Of a stretch of DNA of 20,720 bases, positions 13,869-20,720 are shown piece after piece. The position numbers were made by a program, and so were the translations under genes. Each line of letters starts with the position of its first letter. Within the stretch, counting starts at the first letter, position 1. The stretch covers positions 1-20,720 of the forward strand of contig SVCR01000002.1 in NCBI GenBank assembly GCA_015058265.1, in the 5' to 3' direction. The notes under the pieces are model-generated. The model had not been told where the DNA came from, searched no databases, and worked only from the letters and a program-made list of their open reading frames with translations. The DNA comes from Clostridiales bacterium (GTDB taxonomy: Bacteria > Bacillota_A > Clostridia > Peptostreptococcales > Anaerovoracaceae).

Positions 13869-15860
13869 TTACTTAGTCCTCACGCGCTTCGCTGATGACC
13901 AGTCAGAATAGTATGTCTTGCCTTTCACTGTCATATACGTGCGGACACGTACATAGTATTTCTTTCCCGATTTCAAACCGGTGATCTTCTTAGAAGTCTT
14001 CGTGTAGCCCTTGATCTTGACTGACTTCTTCCCCTTGCTGAAATTCTTATTAAGAGCACACTGCACCTGATATCCGGTGATGCGTGATGATGACATCTTA
14101 GTCGCTACGCGCTTCCATTTTATCGTGAAGCCCTTCTTCTTTCCGGTCAGCTTGCGGACCTTGCTCTTCTTAGGAAGGATCTTGAATGTACAGGTCCTGC
14201 TTGACCCTTCGAAATCACCGATACCTGTTATCTTGACGGTCGCTTTGCCTACATCGACATTGTTGCTGATGCTGAACTCGTAATCAACACCCTTCTCCAG
14301 TTTATAACCCCCGATCGACAGCACCGGTTCGCACTTCCTTGCTTTGCCCGTCCATGTCTTCGAGCTGAGTCCCGAGACCTCGGTAGTATAAACAACTCTC
14401 TCAGCGATACCACACTTAGTACAGTAATGTTTCACTACCGAATAGCCAGACAATGCCGGCCCGAGAGTCCATACAGGCGAAGTGAAGCTGTGAACATGCT
14501 CATCGTCTGTATACGTCTCAGACGACACATAGTCTGAGCTGGAAATAGCCACATCGGAGGATGTATACAGATCATACATATCAGCATAATACTTATATAC
14601 TAAAGATGTGAGTGCTTGCCTGAATGTATAGCTGTCACCGGAGCGTGAGCTATATCCTTTAAGGAACAGCTTGTCGGGAGATCCGATCGTACCACTATCA
14701 CAGTTGGTGACATCGACGAGGTAATTATTGCCGTTCTCCATATGCATGATATTCCACATATGCGGTCCGCCGGACATCGTGCCCCATGCCGTCCTGCATT
14801 CCAGTTCACTGCTTCTGAATTCGGTCAGATCGCATAACAGCTGAAATGCCTTAGAGTAACCCTCGCACGTCACTCTCGTTAAAGGATCACCGTCAAACAC
14901 ATATATCAGCTGCCATGGATCGCCGTAGTCATCGTTAGGAGATGCATTGCGATTGTATGATGTCATCTGGCATATCGCTTTGCGGTATTCCTGCAGCTTG
15001 ATGTAGTCGCTCTTATCTTCATTCACAATGACGATAGCCGCGGCATTACTGGCGGAATCAGTCGCAAGCCGCGCCTTGTCAGTATCCACACGATACGTAT
15101 GAGTATTGCCTGATGCACTGTAATCTGACGATACAGGCATATAGAACTCAATGACCGGGTGCTCGAACTCAGTGTAGTCAAAGTTGATCCATGTTCCATT
15201 CTTATCGGTCCTTATTTTATTGGCAACCGAGTTAAAGGTCAGCGCCGTCTTGTCATACCAGTACAATTCATAAGGGCAGTCGACCATAAGAGCGTCCAGG
15301 ATCAATGAGCTGTCGAAGTTCAGTACATCCTCAAGATATTTCCTCTTTGCCTCAGTGGAGATCCCTCCATTCGATACAGTCGAACTGAGCCCGAGATCGG
15401 ATGCGTAGCGCAGAGTATTGCTTTTATTCAGGCCCTCTATCGGGACCTGTATTTCCGTCGACGATCTCTTTCCGGCAGCTATCTTCTGTATTTCTGCCTT
15501 GAGTCCGTCATAAATGATCTTGTTGTTGCCTGTAAGCCTTGCTCCGGCAGCTTTGCGCGGTCCGGAGCGCTTTGCGTCCTGCTGATCTGAACCTGCCGGG
15601 TCATGTATCTCCGTACCGGCCTCTTCGGCTGCGAGATTCTCCACATACTGAGTCAGGAGCTCATCATTGTCAGGAATACCGTCTGTTGATACCTCGATCT
15701 CTTCCTGCAGCGGATCCTCAACGAGCTCTCCTTCATCCGCAGCAACAGTCTGAGGTTCCGCCTCTTCGGCTGCAAACGAAACGACCGGCGCAGCAGCAAC
15801 GGCTGCCGCGAGCGTAAGGCATAGTATCAAGCTGCTAAACTTTCTTAACAACATCTTCAT
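13869..15860 (-). CDS. Secreted transglutaminase-like protein with Ig-like and FN3-like modules
   Basis: A 663-residue exported protein. The N-terminus is a Sec signal peptide (MKMLLRK, hydrophobic core, likely cut after SFA near 30), then an acidic linker to about 105. The transglutaminase/protease-like domain spans about 110-430 with a Cys-His-Asp triad: TCEGYSKAFQLLCD (Cys332), PHMWNIM (His367) and LVDVTNCD (Asp383). A small module with CTKCG (480-484) follows, then an Ig-like surface repeat (about 495-562, GGYKLEKGVDYEFSISNNVDVGKATVKITGIGDFEG) and a Lys-rich FN3-like domain (565-663). It lacks an LPXTG or membrane anchor, so it may be released or bind the wall through its basic C-terminus. 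A GGGAG site could serve ATG 15858-15860 or, better spaced, ATG 15852-15854. It leads the cluster with D-lyxose isomerase. Substrate unknown. Confidence 0.85.
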   Translation of the reverse strand: MKMLLRKFSSLILCLTLAAAVAAAPVVSFAAEEAEPQTVAADEGELVEDPLQEEIEVSTDGIPDNDELLTQYVENLAAEEAGTEIHDPAGSDQQDAKRSGPRKAAGARLTGNNKIIYDGLKAEIQKIAAGKRSSTEIQVPIEGLNKSNTLRYASDLGLSSTVSNGGISTEAKRKYLEDVLNFDSSLILDALMVDCPYELYWYDKTALTFNSVANKIRTDKNGTWINFDYTEFEHPVIEFYMPVSSDYSASGNTHTYRVDTDKARLATDSASNAAAIVIVNEDKSDYIKLQEYRKAICQMTSYNRNASPNDDYGDPWQLIYVFDGDPLTRVTCEGYSKAFQLLCDLTEFRSSELECRTAWGTMSGGPHMWNIMHMENGNNYLVDVTNCDSGTIGSPDKLFLKGYSSRSGDSYTFRQALTSLVYKYYADMYDLYTSSDVAISSSDYVSSETYTDDEHVHSFTSPVWTLGPALSGYSVVKHYCTKCGIAERVVYTTEVSGLSSKTWTGKARKCEPVLSIGGYKLEKGVDYEFSISNNVDVGKATVKITGIGDFEGSSRTCTFKILPKKSKVRKLTGKKKGFTIKWKRVATKMSSSRITGYQVQCALNKNFSKGKKSVKIKGYTKTSKKITGLKSGKKYYVRVRTYMTVKGKTYYSDWSSAKRVRTK

Positions 15861-15910
15861 CTTCTCCCTGTCCCCTTTTGTTCCGCGAAGTGTTGAGTCC
15901 CTTTAAATAA

Positions 15911-15919
15911 AATATAACA
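15911..15919 (-). promoter_or_regulatory. Extended -10 promoter for the transglutaminase-isomerase-phosphorylase cluster
   Basis: The minus strand reads TGTTATATT, one base off TATAAT with an extended -10 TG. No -35 is evident. It would give a leader of about 45 bases. Confidence 0.45.
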
Positions 15920-15993
15920 TTTATCTGACCGGAAATATCCTTTTTCTCACTGTATTTTCCTGTATTAATGGTTTTTCAGTTCTGTTACTGCGG

Positions 15994-16011
15994 CTCGGTC
16001 ACGTGATCGAG
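15994..16011. promoter_or_regulatory. 18-bp near-perfect palindrome centred on CACGTG
   Basis: CTCGGTCACGTGATCGAG is palindromic except for one symmetric pair. It lies 29 bases after the cysteine-rich protein gene and about 75 bases upstream of the extended -10 of the next cluster. No U-tract follows on the minus strand, so an operator is likelier than a terminator. Confidence 0.5.
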
Positions 16012-16039
16012 TTGTAAATGCGCTCCTGAAAATGCCATC

Positions 16040-16564
16040 TTATTGCTCTTCTCTTGAATCTGCCTCCACAAGATCATATATCAGGGGATCCCTTATGAGA
16101 TGCTTCCACACCGTATATGTCGCGCGGATGAAATCCTCCTGAAGCTCTGTCTCCTCCTCTACCATAGGGCAGCAGTAAGGCAGGTCAGAATCATTGTAGA
16201 TCAGCTGCAGTTCTCCGTCCTCTGTGAGATAAGGAGCGAGCGGGAAAGTCCTGCACTGTATCGGTCTGAGGCTGCGTTTGCACTTATCAGGTCCTCCGCA
16301 TCTGACAAAGTAGACCTTACCATGCCACGATTCGGGGAAATCGTATTCCTCCGTATCCTGCACAGACCACGACAGCCATCCGTCTTTACGGTCATGTATC
16401 TTGTCCTCTCCCGGGAGCAGATATATCCCTGTCTCCTCGTCAGCACCGGCATTGCAGCATGCCGCGCCGCATATCATCCCGCAGTCAAACGGGACCGGTG
16501 ATACCCTGTCAAGAAGACGGTAGATCGCCCTGTATGTTCTTTTCCTCGTTGTTCCCTTGATCAA
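16040..16564 (-). CDS. Conserved cysteine-rich protein, putative metal or Fe-S binding
   Basis: A 174-residue soluble protein of the kind annotated as conserved hypothetical in Clostridia, with a loose resemblance to YkgJ-like zinc/iron-binding proteins. Nine cysteines stand out: Cys28, Cys32, Cys36, Cys37 (FDCGMICGAACC), Cys89, Cys95, Cys104 (VRCGGPDKCKRSLRPIQCRTFPLAP) and Cys131-132 (YCCP). The RPIQCRTFPLAP block is the most recognisable. The only start candidate is TTG at 16562-16564: an in-frame stop, which is also the stop of the upstream sulfhydrylase gene, lies just before it and the next Met is residue 30. Three bases separate the genes, so translation is probably coupled. The link with methionine/sulfur metabolism suggests handling of a metal or sulfur species, but no function is established. 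Confidence 0.8.
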   Translation of the reverse strand: MIKGTTRKRTYRAIYRLLDRVSPVPFDCGMICGAACCNAGADEETGIYLLPGEDKIHDRKDGWLSWSVQDTEEYDFPESWHGKVYFVRCGGPDKCKRSLRPIQCRTFPLAPYLTEDGELQLIYNDSDLPYCCPMVEEETELQEDFIRATYTVWKHLIRDPLIYDLVEADSREEQ

Positions 16565-16567
16565 TGA

Positions 16568-17872
16568 CTATCCCACTTTGTTCAGAGCCTGATCGAGATC
16601 GGCGATAATATCATCTGCGTTCTCAAGTCCTACTGACAGCCGGATCAGACCCGGATCGATACCGGCCGCAAGCTGAGCCTCTTCAGAGAGCTGTCTGTGG
16701 GTCGTGCTCGCCGGATGAAGTACACTGGTGTGGATATCCCCAACGTGAACGACGATACTGCAGAGCTCAAGATTCTCCAGGAACTTCTCTCCTGCTTCTC
16801 TGCCGCCCTTGACACCGAAGCTCATTACAGCTCCTGCTCCTCTCGGCAGATATTTCTGCGCCATCTCATAATACTTGTCTCCCTTGCGTCCCGGATAGAT
16901 GATCCAGTCGACCATCGGATGGTCAGCAAGGAAGTCAGCGATCTTGACAGCGTTCTTGACGTGGCGCTCCATGCGGACATCAAGAGTCTGCAGGCCCTGA
17001 TGTGTGAGGTATGCATTCATCGGTGCCATAGTGCAGCCGAGGTCTCTGACGAGAACTGCTTTGAGGCGTGTGCAGAATGCCGCCTTTCCGAACTTCTCAT
17101 AGAAGTTGAGTCCGTGATAGCTCTCATCCGGAGCTGCCATGCTCGGGAACTTGAGGTTTCCTTCATCATCCTTGACAGACCAGTCAAAGTTGCCGCCCTC
17201 TATAACACAGCCTCCGATGCTGGTCCCGTGGCCGTCTGCGAACTTAGTCGTCGAGTGAGTCACGATATTAGCGCCATACTCGATAGGTCTGCAAAGTGCA
17301 GGTGTAGCAAGTGTATTGTCTACGATGAACGGGACCTTCATCTGTCTCGCTGCTTCAGCGAATTTCTCGAGGTCGAGCACGCTGAGTGCAGGATTGCCCA
17401 GAGTCTCACCGAACAGAGCCTTAGTATTAGGCTTGCACAGAGCAACTATATCCTCAACAGGCATATCCTGATCGAAGAAATCCACTTCGATCCCCAGCTT
17501 GCGAAGTGTAACGTTGAACAGGTTGTGTGTTCCGCCGTAGATATTCGTTCCGCTCAGGACGTGATCTCCGGCCTCACATATATTGAGTATGGAAATAAGC
17601 GTCGCCGCCTGTCCGGATGAAGTTGCCATGCCGGCTGTGCCGCCTTCGAGCAAAGCCATTTTCTGCTCCAGCTTGTCTACTGTAGGGCTGCCCAGTCTCG
17701 CGTACATAGGATTAGGGCTGTCCAGATCGAAGAGCTCGGCCACATCATGCGCGTTATAGTATCTGTAGGTCGTGCTCTGGATGATCGGGAGGTTCTGCGG
17801 CTCGGCACTGCCGGCCTTATATGCTCCGTGTACACATCTGGTCTCAAAGTTCATGTCCTTCATCTCTTTCAT
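16568..17872 (-). CDS. metY: O-acetylhomoserine sulfhydrylase (aminocarboxypropyltransferase), MetY type
   Basis: A cytosolic PLP enzyme that makes homocysteine from O-acetylhomoserine and sulfide, a direct route to methionine. The 434-residue length fits MetY better than the shorter gamma-lyase group. Motifs: FETRCVHGAY (9-18), PNPMYARLGSPTVDKLE (53-69), SSGQAATL (85-92), VDNTLATP (184-191, with PLP-contacting Asp185) and the PLP lysine Lys210 in HSTTKFADGHG, then RLSVGLENADDIIADLDQAL at the end. Start ATG 17870-17872 has AAGGAG nine bases upstream. It lies 61 bases after the activase gene without an obvious terminator and is followed almost without gap by the cysteine-rich protein. A gamma-lyase activity cannot be excluded. 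Confidence 0.92.
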   Translation of the reverse strand: MKEMKDMNFETRCVHGAYKAGSAEPQNLPIIQSTTYRYYNAHDVAELFDLDSPNPMYARLGSPTVDKLEQKMALLEGGTAGMATSSGQAATLISILNICEAGDHVLSGTNIYGGTHNLFNVTLRKLGIEVDFFDQDMPVEDIVALCKPNTKALFGETLGNPALSVLDLEKFAEAARQMKVPFIVDNTLATPALCRPIEYGANIVTHSTTKFADGHGTSIGGCVIEGGNFDWSVKDDEGNLKFPSMAAPDESYHGLNFYEKFGKAAFCTRLKAVLVRDLGCTMAPMNAYLTHQGLQTLDVRMERHVKNAVKIADFLADHPMVDWIIYPGRKGDKYYEMAQKYLPRGAGAVMSFGVKGGREAGEKFLENLELCSIVVHVGDIHTSVLHPASTTHRQLSEEAQLAAGIDPGLIRLSVGLENADDIIADLDQALNKVG

Positions 17873-17933
17873 GATTCCATTCTCCTTTTTTATCTATGAT
17901 CTGTTCTGATCCTGTGAACCGGTCCATTATTAT

Positions 17934-18824
17934 TTATCTGAAATCCGCGATACGGACTCCCTGGTCCGCCGCGATCCTTCTGAGGTGATCCATCTGTTCC
18001 CTTGACGGGGTGAAGAATTCCGGGTGATCATATGAGATCCCGAGAGCCTCATATTTTATCTTTCCGTATCTGTGATAAGGCAGCAGCTCCATCGCAGCCT
18101 GCGGAACGTTGTCATGCACGTAGGCCGCGGATGAACGGATATTGTCCTCATCATCATTGACGCCGCCTATCACCGGTATCCTGATAACGATCTCCGCGTC
18201 CAGATCTGCCAGCTTGCGGATGTTATCCAGTATCCTGTCATTGCGTACGCCTGTGTAGAACTCATGCCTGTCAGGATCCATCATCTTGAGATCCATGAAT
18301 ATCATATCCATACGCTCAAGCGACGGTCTCACTCTGTCAAAGTCAAAGTATCCGCAGCTCTCTATATCCATGCTGTATCCGAGATCATAGATCTGTCCGG
18401 AAAGATAGTCGAGCAGCTCAGGCTGGGAAGCAGCTTCGCCGCCTGAGAAAGTTATGCCCCCTCCGCTGTATGCGTAGAACAGCCTGTGTTTGTGGATCTC
18501 TCTGATGATATCATCGGCGTCCCTGTAGGTCACCATGAAGGCTCTTGATCCTTCCGGGCATGCCTCGACACATCTTCCGCATGCTATGCAGTCCGCGCGG
18601 CGTTTATTCATATCTATATCTATCCCCTGAGGGCATGCAGATACGCATGAACCGCAGCCTATGCATTTGCGCTGATACCAGCCGACCTTCTCTTCCGGGG
18701 TAAATCCTTCCGGATTCGAGCACCACTTGCATCTGAGAGGGCATCCGGCCATGAATATCGTCGTCCTGATACCATCCCCGTCATTGACCGAGAACGGCTG
18801 CAGCTGCATTATATATCCTTTCAT
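17934..18824 (-). CDS. Glycyl radical enzyme activating protein (radical SAM)
   Basis: Uses S-adenosylmethionine and a [4Fe-4S] cluster to install the glycyl radical on its partner enzyme. The 296-residue protein has the radical SAM motif CPLRCKWC (Cys28, Cys32, Cys35), two ferredoxin-type cluster motifs CIGCGSCVSACP (54-65) and CIACGRCVEACP (79-90), and the SAM-binding SGGE (127-130). The two extra clusters place it with activases of non-PFL glycyl radical enzymes rather than with the short PFL activase. Its ATG overlaps the stop of the glycyl radical enzyme gene (ATGA), with GAGGAG five bases upstream of the ATG inside that gene, so both are coupled. This makes the partnership clear. Confidence 0.95.
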   Translation of the reverse strand: MKGYIMQLQPFSVNDGDGIRTTIFMAGCPLRCKWCSNPEGFTPEEKVGWYQRKCIGCGSCVSACPQGIDIDMNKRRADCIACGRCVEACPEGSRAFMVTYRDADDIIREIHKHRLFYAYSGGGITFSGGEAASQPELLDYLSGQIYDLGYSMDIESCGYFDFDRVRPSLERMDMIFMDLKMMDPDRHEFYTGVRNDRILDNIRKLADLDAEIVIRIPVIGGVNDDEDNIRSSAAYVHDNVPQAAMELLPYHRYGKIKYEALGISYDHPEFFTPSREQMDHLRRIAADQGVRIADFR

Positions 18825-20720
18825 CAGAACTCCTCATGGGCGTTTCTCGCCATGATCGAATCCTGCATTTCTTTGGAGAGATTGGTGAACTGAGCGCTGT
18901 ATCCGGCAACTCTGACCAGCAGGCTGCGGTATTTGTCAGGATTAGCCTGCGCGTCCTTCAGGACCTCGTTGGATATAGTATTGAATTGAACGTGGAAGCC
19001 GCCAAGCGCAAAGTAGCTCTGGAGCATTGCTCCGAGATTGGCCCTGCCTCGTTTAGTCGCAACGAGATCGTGGTTGAGTCTCAGGTTCAGCAGGGTCCCG
19101 CCACTGTGGATATCGTGATTCATCTTAGCCGCGCTGCGGAGCGCCGCAAGGCAGGTCGAAGTATCGCTGCCTGTGTATGGCGAAACTCCTTCGTTGATCG
19201 GGTCGCATGCGTGTCTTCCCTCCGGAGTAGCTCCGAGGACTTTGCCCGTAGGAAGATAATTCGATATGCCCATGAACGCGGTGACAAAGTGATTGCCGTA
19301 GAGATCGTCATACTGCGTCACCTCGCTGTAGAAGAAGTCAGCAAGTTCTCTGGCGATCGAATCGACATAATCTATGTCATTGCCGTATTTAGGGCAGGCG
19401 AGCGCCCTCTCTCTGAGCTCCTCATAGCCTTCCCAGTTATTGTCTATAGCATCGATCAGCTCGGCCATCGTGGTCGTTCCGTCCTCAAATACGAGCTTCT
19501 TGATAACAGCCAGCGAGTTTGCCGTGACTGAAAGTCCTACGCCTGTGAAGACCGGCCCGATATTATACTTAGCTCCTCCATCGACAAGATCCCGGCCGTT
19601 CTTCATGCAGTATTCATTGCATGCCGACATATAAGGTCTGTGGCCTATCTCCTTATGTATCTCCTGAGCTGTGATCAGGCTGATGACGCCGTGCCTGACG
19701 AGATATCTGAACTGTTTCTTCCAGGCTTCTATGACCTCATCCAGCGACGCGAACGTCTTAGGATCCTTCTCAGGCAAAGCTACCTGCTCTCCGGACAGAC
19801 GGCTGCAGCCTCTGTTCAGAGCGAATTCCAGTGCCGCCGCGAAGCTGATGCTGGCAGCCGATGTCCATTCGAAAGTCTTTCTCGAATGAGGGACAACACA
19901 GCCGCAGTTGTTCCAGTCGCGCGCATCTTCCGGTTTGTAGCCGAGGTTGGACAGCATCTGGTATCCTGTTCTGTCTCCGTGTATAGCCGGGAAGCCGCAT
20001 CCTGTCGATACGAGTTCGGTCACCGCTTCGAGGAATTCAGGCGGGCAGTCAGGATGTATCCTGCAGCTGAGAGTCGGCTGATGGGTCATGCACTCCCTTG
20101 TCGCCTGGATAGCCATATACGAAATAGTGTTGGTAGCATCTGATCCGTCGACCTTGGTCCCTCCGACTGTCAGATTCTCGAAATTAGTATAGCCCGCGAA
20201 GAAGCTGGCTGTATTCTTGGAAATAGTCCATGCCCACTCGCTGTACTTGAGCCAGAGGCACTCGACCAGTTCAAGGGCGGAGTCATAGTCGATAACACCC
20301 TTCTCCTCGTCAGCTTTATAATACGGATACATATACTGATCGAATCTCCCCGGATTCCATGCCAGCGGATTCTCAGCTATGACACCGCCCAGCTGTACGA
20401 ACCATACGAACTGGACAGCCTCTCTGAATGACTTCGGCGGATTCTCAGGTACGACGGCGCAAACGCGGGATATCTCTTCCAGCTCTGCCTTCCTGGCCGG
20501 ATCCTTCTCGACTGCAGCCATCTCTGCCGCTTTGGCCGAATAGCGCCTGCCGAGAGTGATCATTCCGTCTGCTATGAGGATCATCGACTTGTAGAAGTCT
20601 ATCTTCTTCTTATCCTCAGCATTGGTCTCATCGAGAGTCTTGATATATGCCTCTGCCTCTGCACGGATCCCTCCGTACCCCTTAGGCAGCAGGACATCGA
20701 TATAGTCAGCCGATATCTCT
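18824..20720 (-). CDS. Glycyl radical enzyme of unassigned class, N-terminus beyond window
   Basis: About 631 residues of a pyruvate formate-lyase-like enzyme; the frame stays open to the right edge, so the apparent Met at 20584 is internal. Visible: WNPGRFDQYMYPYY near 20350-20310, HPDCPPEFLEAV, the active-site loop NNCGCVVPHSRKTFEW (19867-19908), and the C-terminal glycyl radical motif RVAGYSAQF with the radical Gly codon at 18902-18904. Well-known dehydratase and lyase classes (choline lyase, glycerol, propanediol and hydroxyproline dehydratases) carry G-C-x-E at the active-site loop, where Glu is the catalytic base. Here that residue is Val and the loop holds two cysteines spaced by one residue. 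The reaction is therefore uncertain. The activase follows with overlapping stop and start. Confidence 0.9.
   Translation of the reverse strand, partial: EISADYIDVLLPKGYGGIRAEAEAYIKTLDETNAEDKKKIDFYKSMILIADGMITLGRRYSAKAAEMAAVEKDPARKAELEEISRVCAVVPENPPKSFREAVQFVWFVQLGGVIAENPLAWNPGRFDQYMYPYYKADEEKGVIDYDSALELVECLWLKYSEWAWTISKNTASFFAGYTNFENLTVGGTKVDGSDATNTISYMAIQATRECMTHQPTLSCRIHPDCPPEFLEAVTELVSTGCGFPAIHGDRTGYQMLSNLGYKPEDARDWNNCGCVVPHSRKTFEWTSAASISFAAALEFALNRGCSRLSGEQVALPEKDPKTFASLDEVIEAWKKQFRYLVRHGVISLITAQEIHKEIGHRPYMSACNEYCMKNGRDLVDGGAKYNIGPVFTGVGLSVTANSLAVIKKLVFEDGTTTMAELIDAIDNNWEGYEELRERALACPKYGNDIDYVDSIARELADFFYSEVTQYDDLYGNHFVTAFMGISNYLPTGKVLGATPEGRHACDPINEGVSPYTGSDTSTCLAALRSAAKMNHDIHSGGTLLNLRLNHDLVATKRGRANLGAMLQSYFALGGFHVQFNTISNEVLKDAQANPDKYRSLLVRVAGYSAQFTNLSKEMQDSIMARNAHEEF

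Noticed and set aside
16697..17620. 307-residue open frame on the plus strand opposite metY
   Set aside because: metY is well supported by its full set of motifs; the antisense product looks random in composition.
17873..17933. SAM-type riboswitch or terminator before metY
   Set aside because: The gap is only 61 bases, too short for an S-box, and no stem followed by a U-tract was found.

Overview
The window looks like chromosomal DNA from an anaerobic Gram-positive bacterium of the Clostridia. The evidence is indirect but consistent: purine-rich AGGAGG-type ribosome binding sites, an oxygen-sensitive glycyl radical enzyme with its activase, a FeoA/FeoB ferrous iron system, several TGnTATAAT extended -10 promoters, and a secreted protein with the Ig-like and FN3-like modules typical of clostridial surface proteins. 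Base composition looks balanced and even throughout. I see no rRNA, tRNA, CRISPR array, insertion sequence, phage gene or broken gene.

Left part (1-3840, all minus strand). From right to left: an SPFH/stomatin-like membrane protein and pfkA, 32 bases apart and probably one transcript, closed by a hairpin terminator. Then feoA and feoB, driven by a near-consensus promoter whose spacer and -10 are covered by a DtxR-like palindrome. A 10-bp hairpin at the end of feoA may reduce read-through into feoB. feoB runs off the left edge.

Middle (3953-10031, mostly plus strand). An LtrA-type membrane protein is followed by a complete polar amino acid ABC importer: lipoprotein binding protein, permease and ATPase. 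Between binding protein and permease lie two almost identical 59-bp tandem units, each able to fold into a long hairpin, plus a third unrelated hairpin. A bidirectional terminator follows. A minus-strand gene then encodes a macro domain joined to a C-terminal HTH-like domain. It is divergent from a YwaF/TIGR02206-type membrane protein gene whose -10 box sits so close to the ATG that its mRNA should be leaderless.

Right part (10045-20720, all minus strand). One tight cluster, in transcription order, holds a secreted transglutaminase-like protein, a D-lyxose isomerase and a large divergent GH94-like glycoside phosphorylase. Upstream of it is a second cluster: a glycyl radical enzyme (N-terminus beyond the window), its radical SAM activase (stop and start overlapping), O-acetylhomoserine sulfhydrylase, and a cysteine-rich protein started at a TTG.

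Most promising for new biology: the glycyl radical enzyme, which carries C-G-C-V-V where well-known dehydratases and lyases have G-C-x-E; the duplicated 59-bp hairpin inside the ABC operon; and the macro-HTH fusion. No complete novel multi-gene system is proven by the sequence alone.
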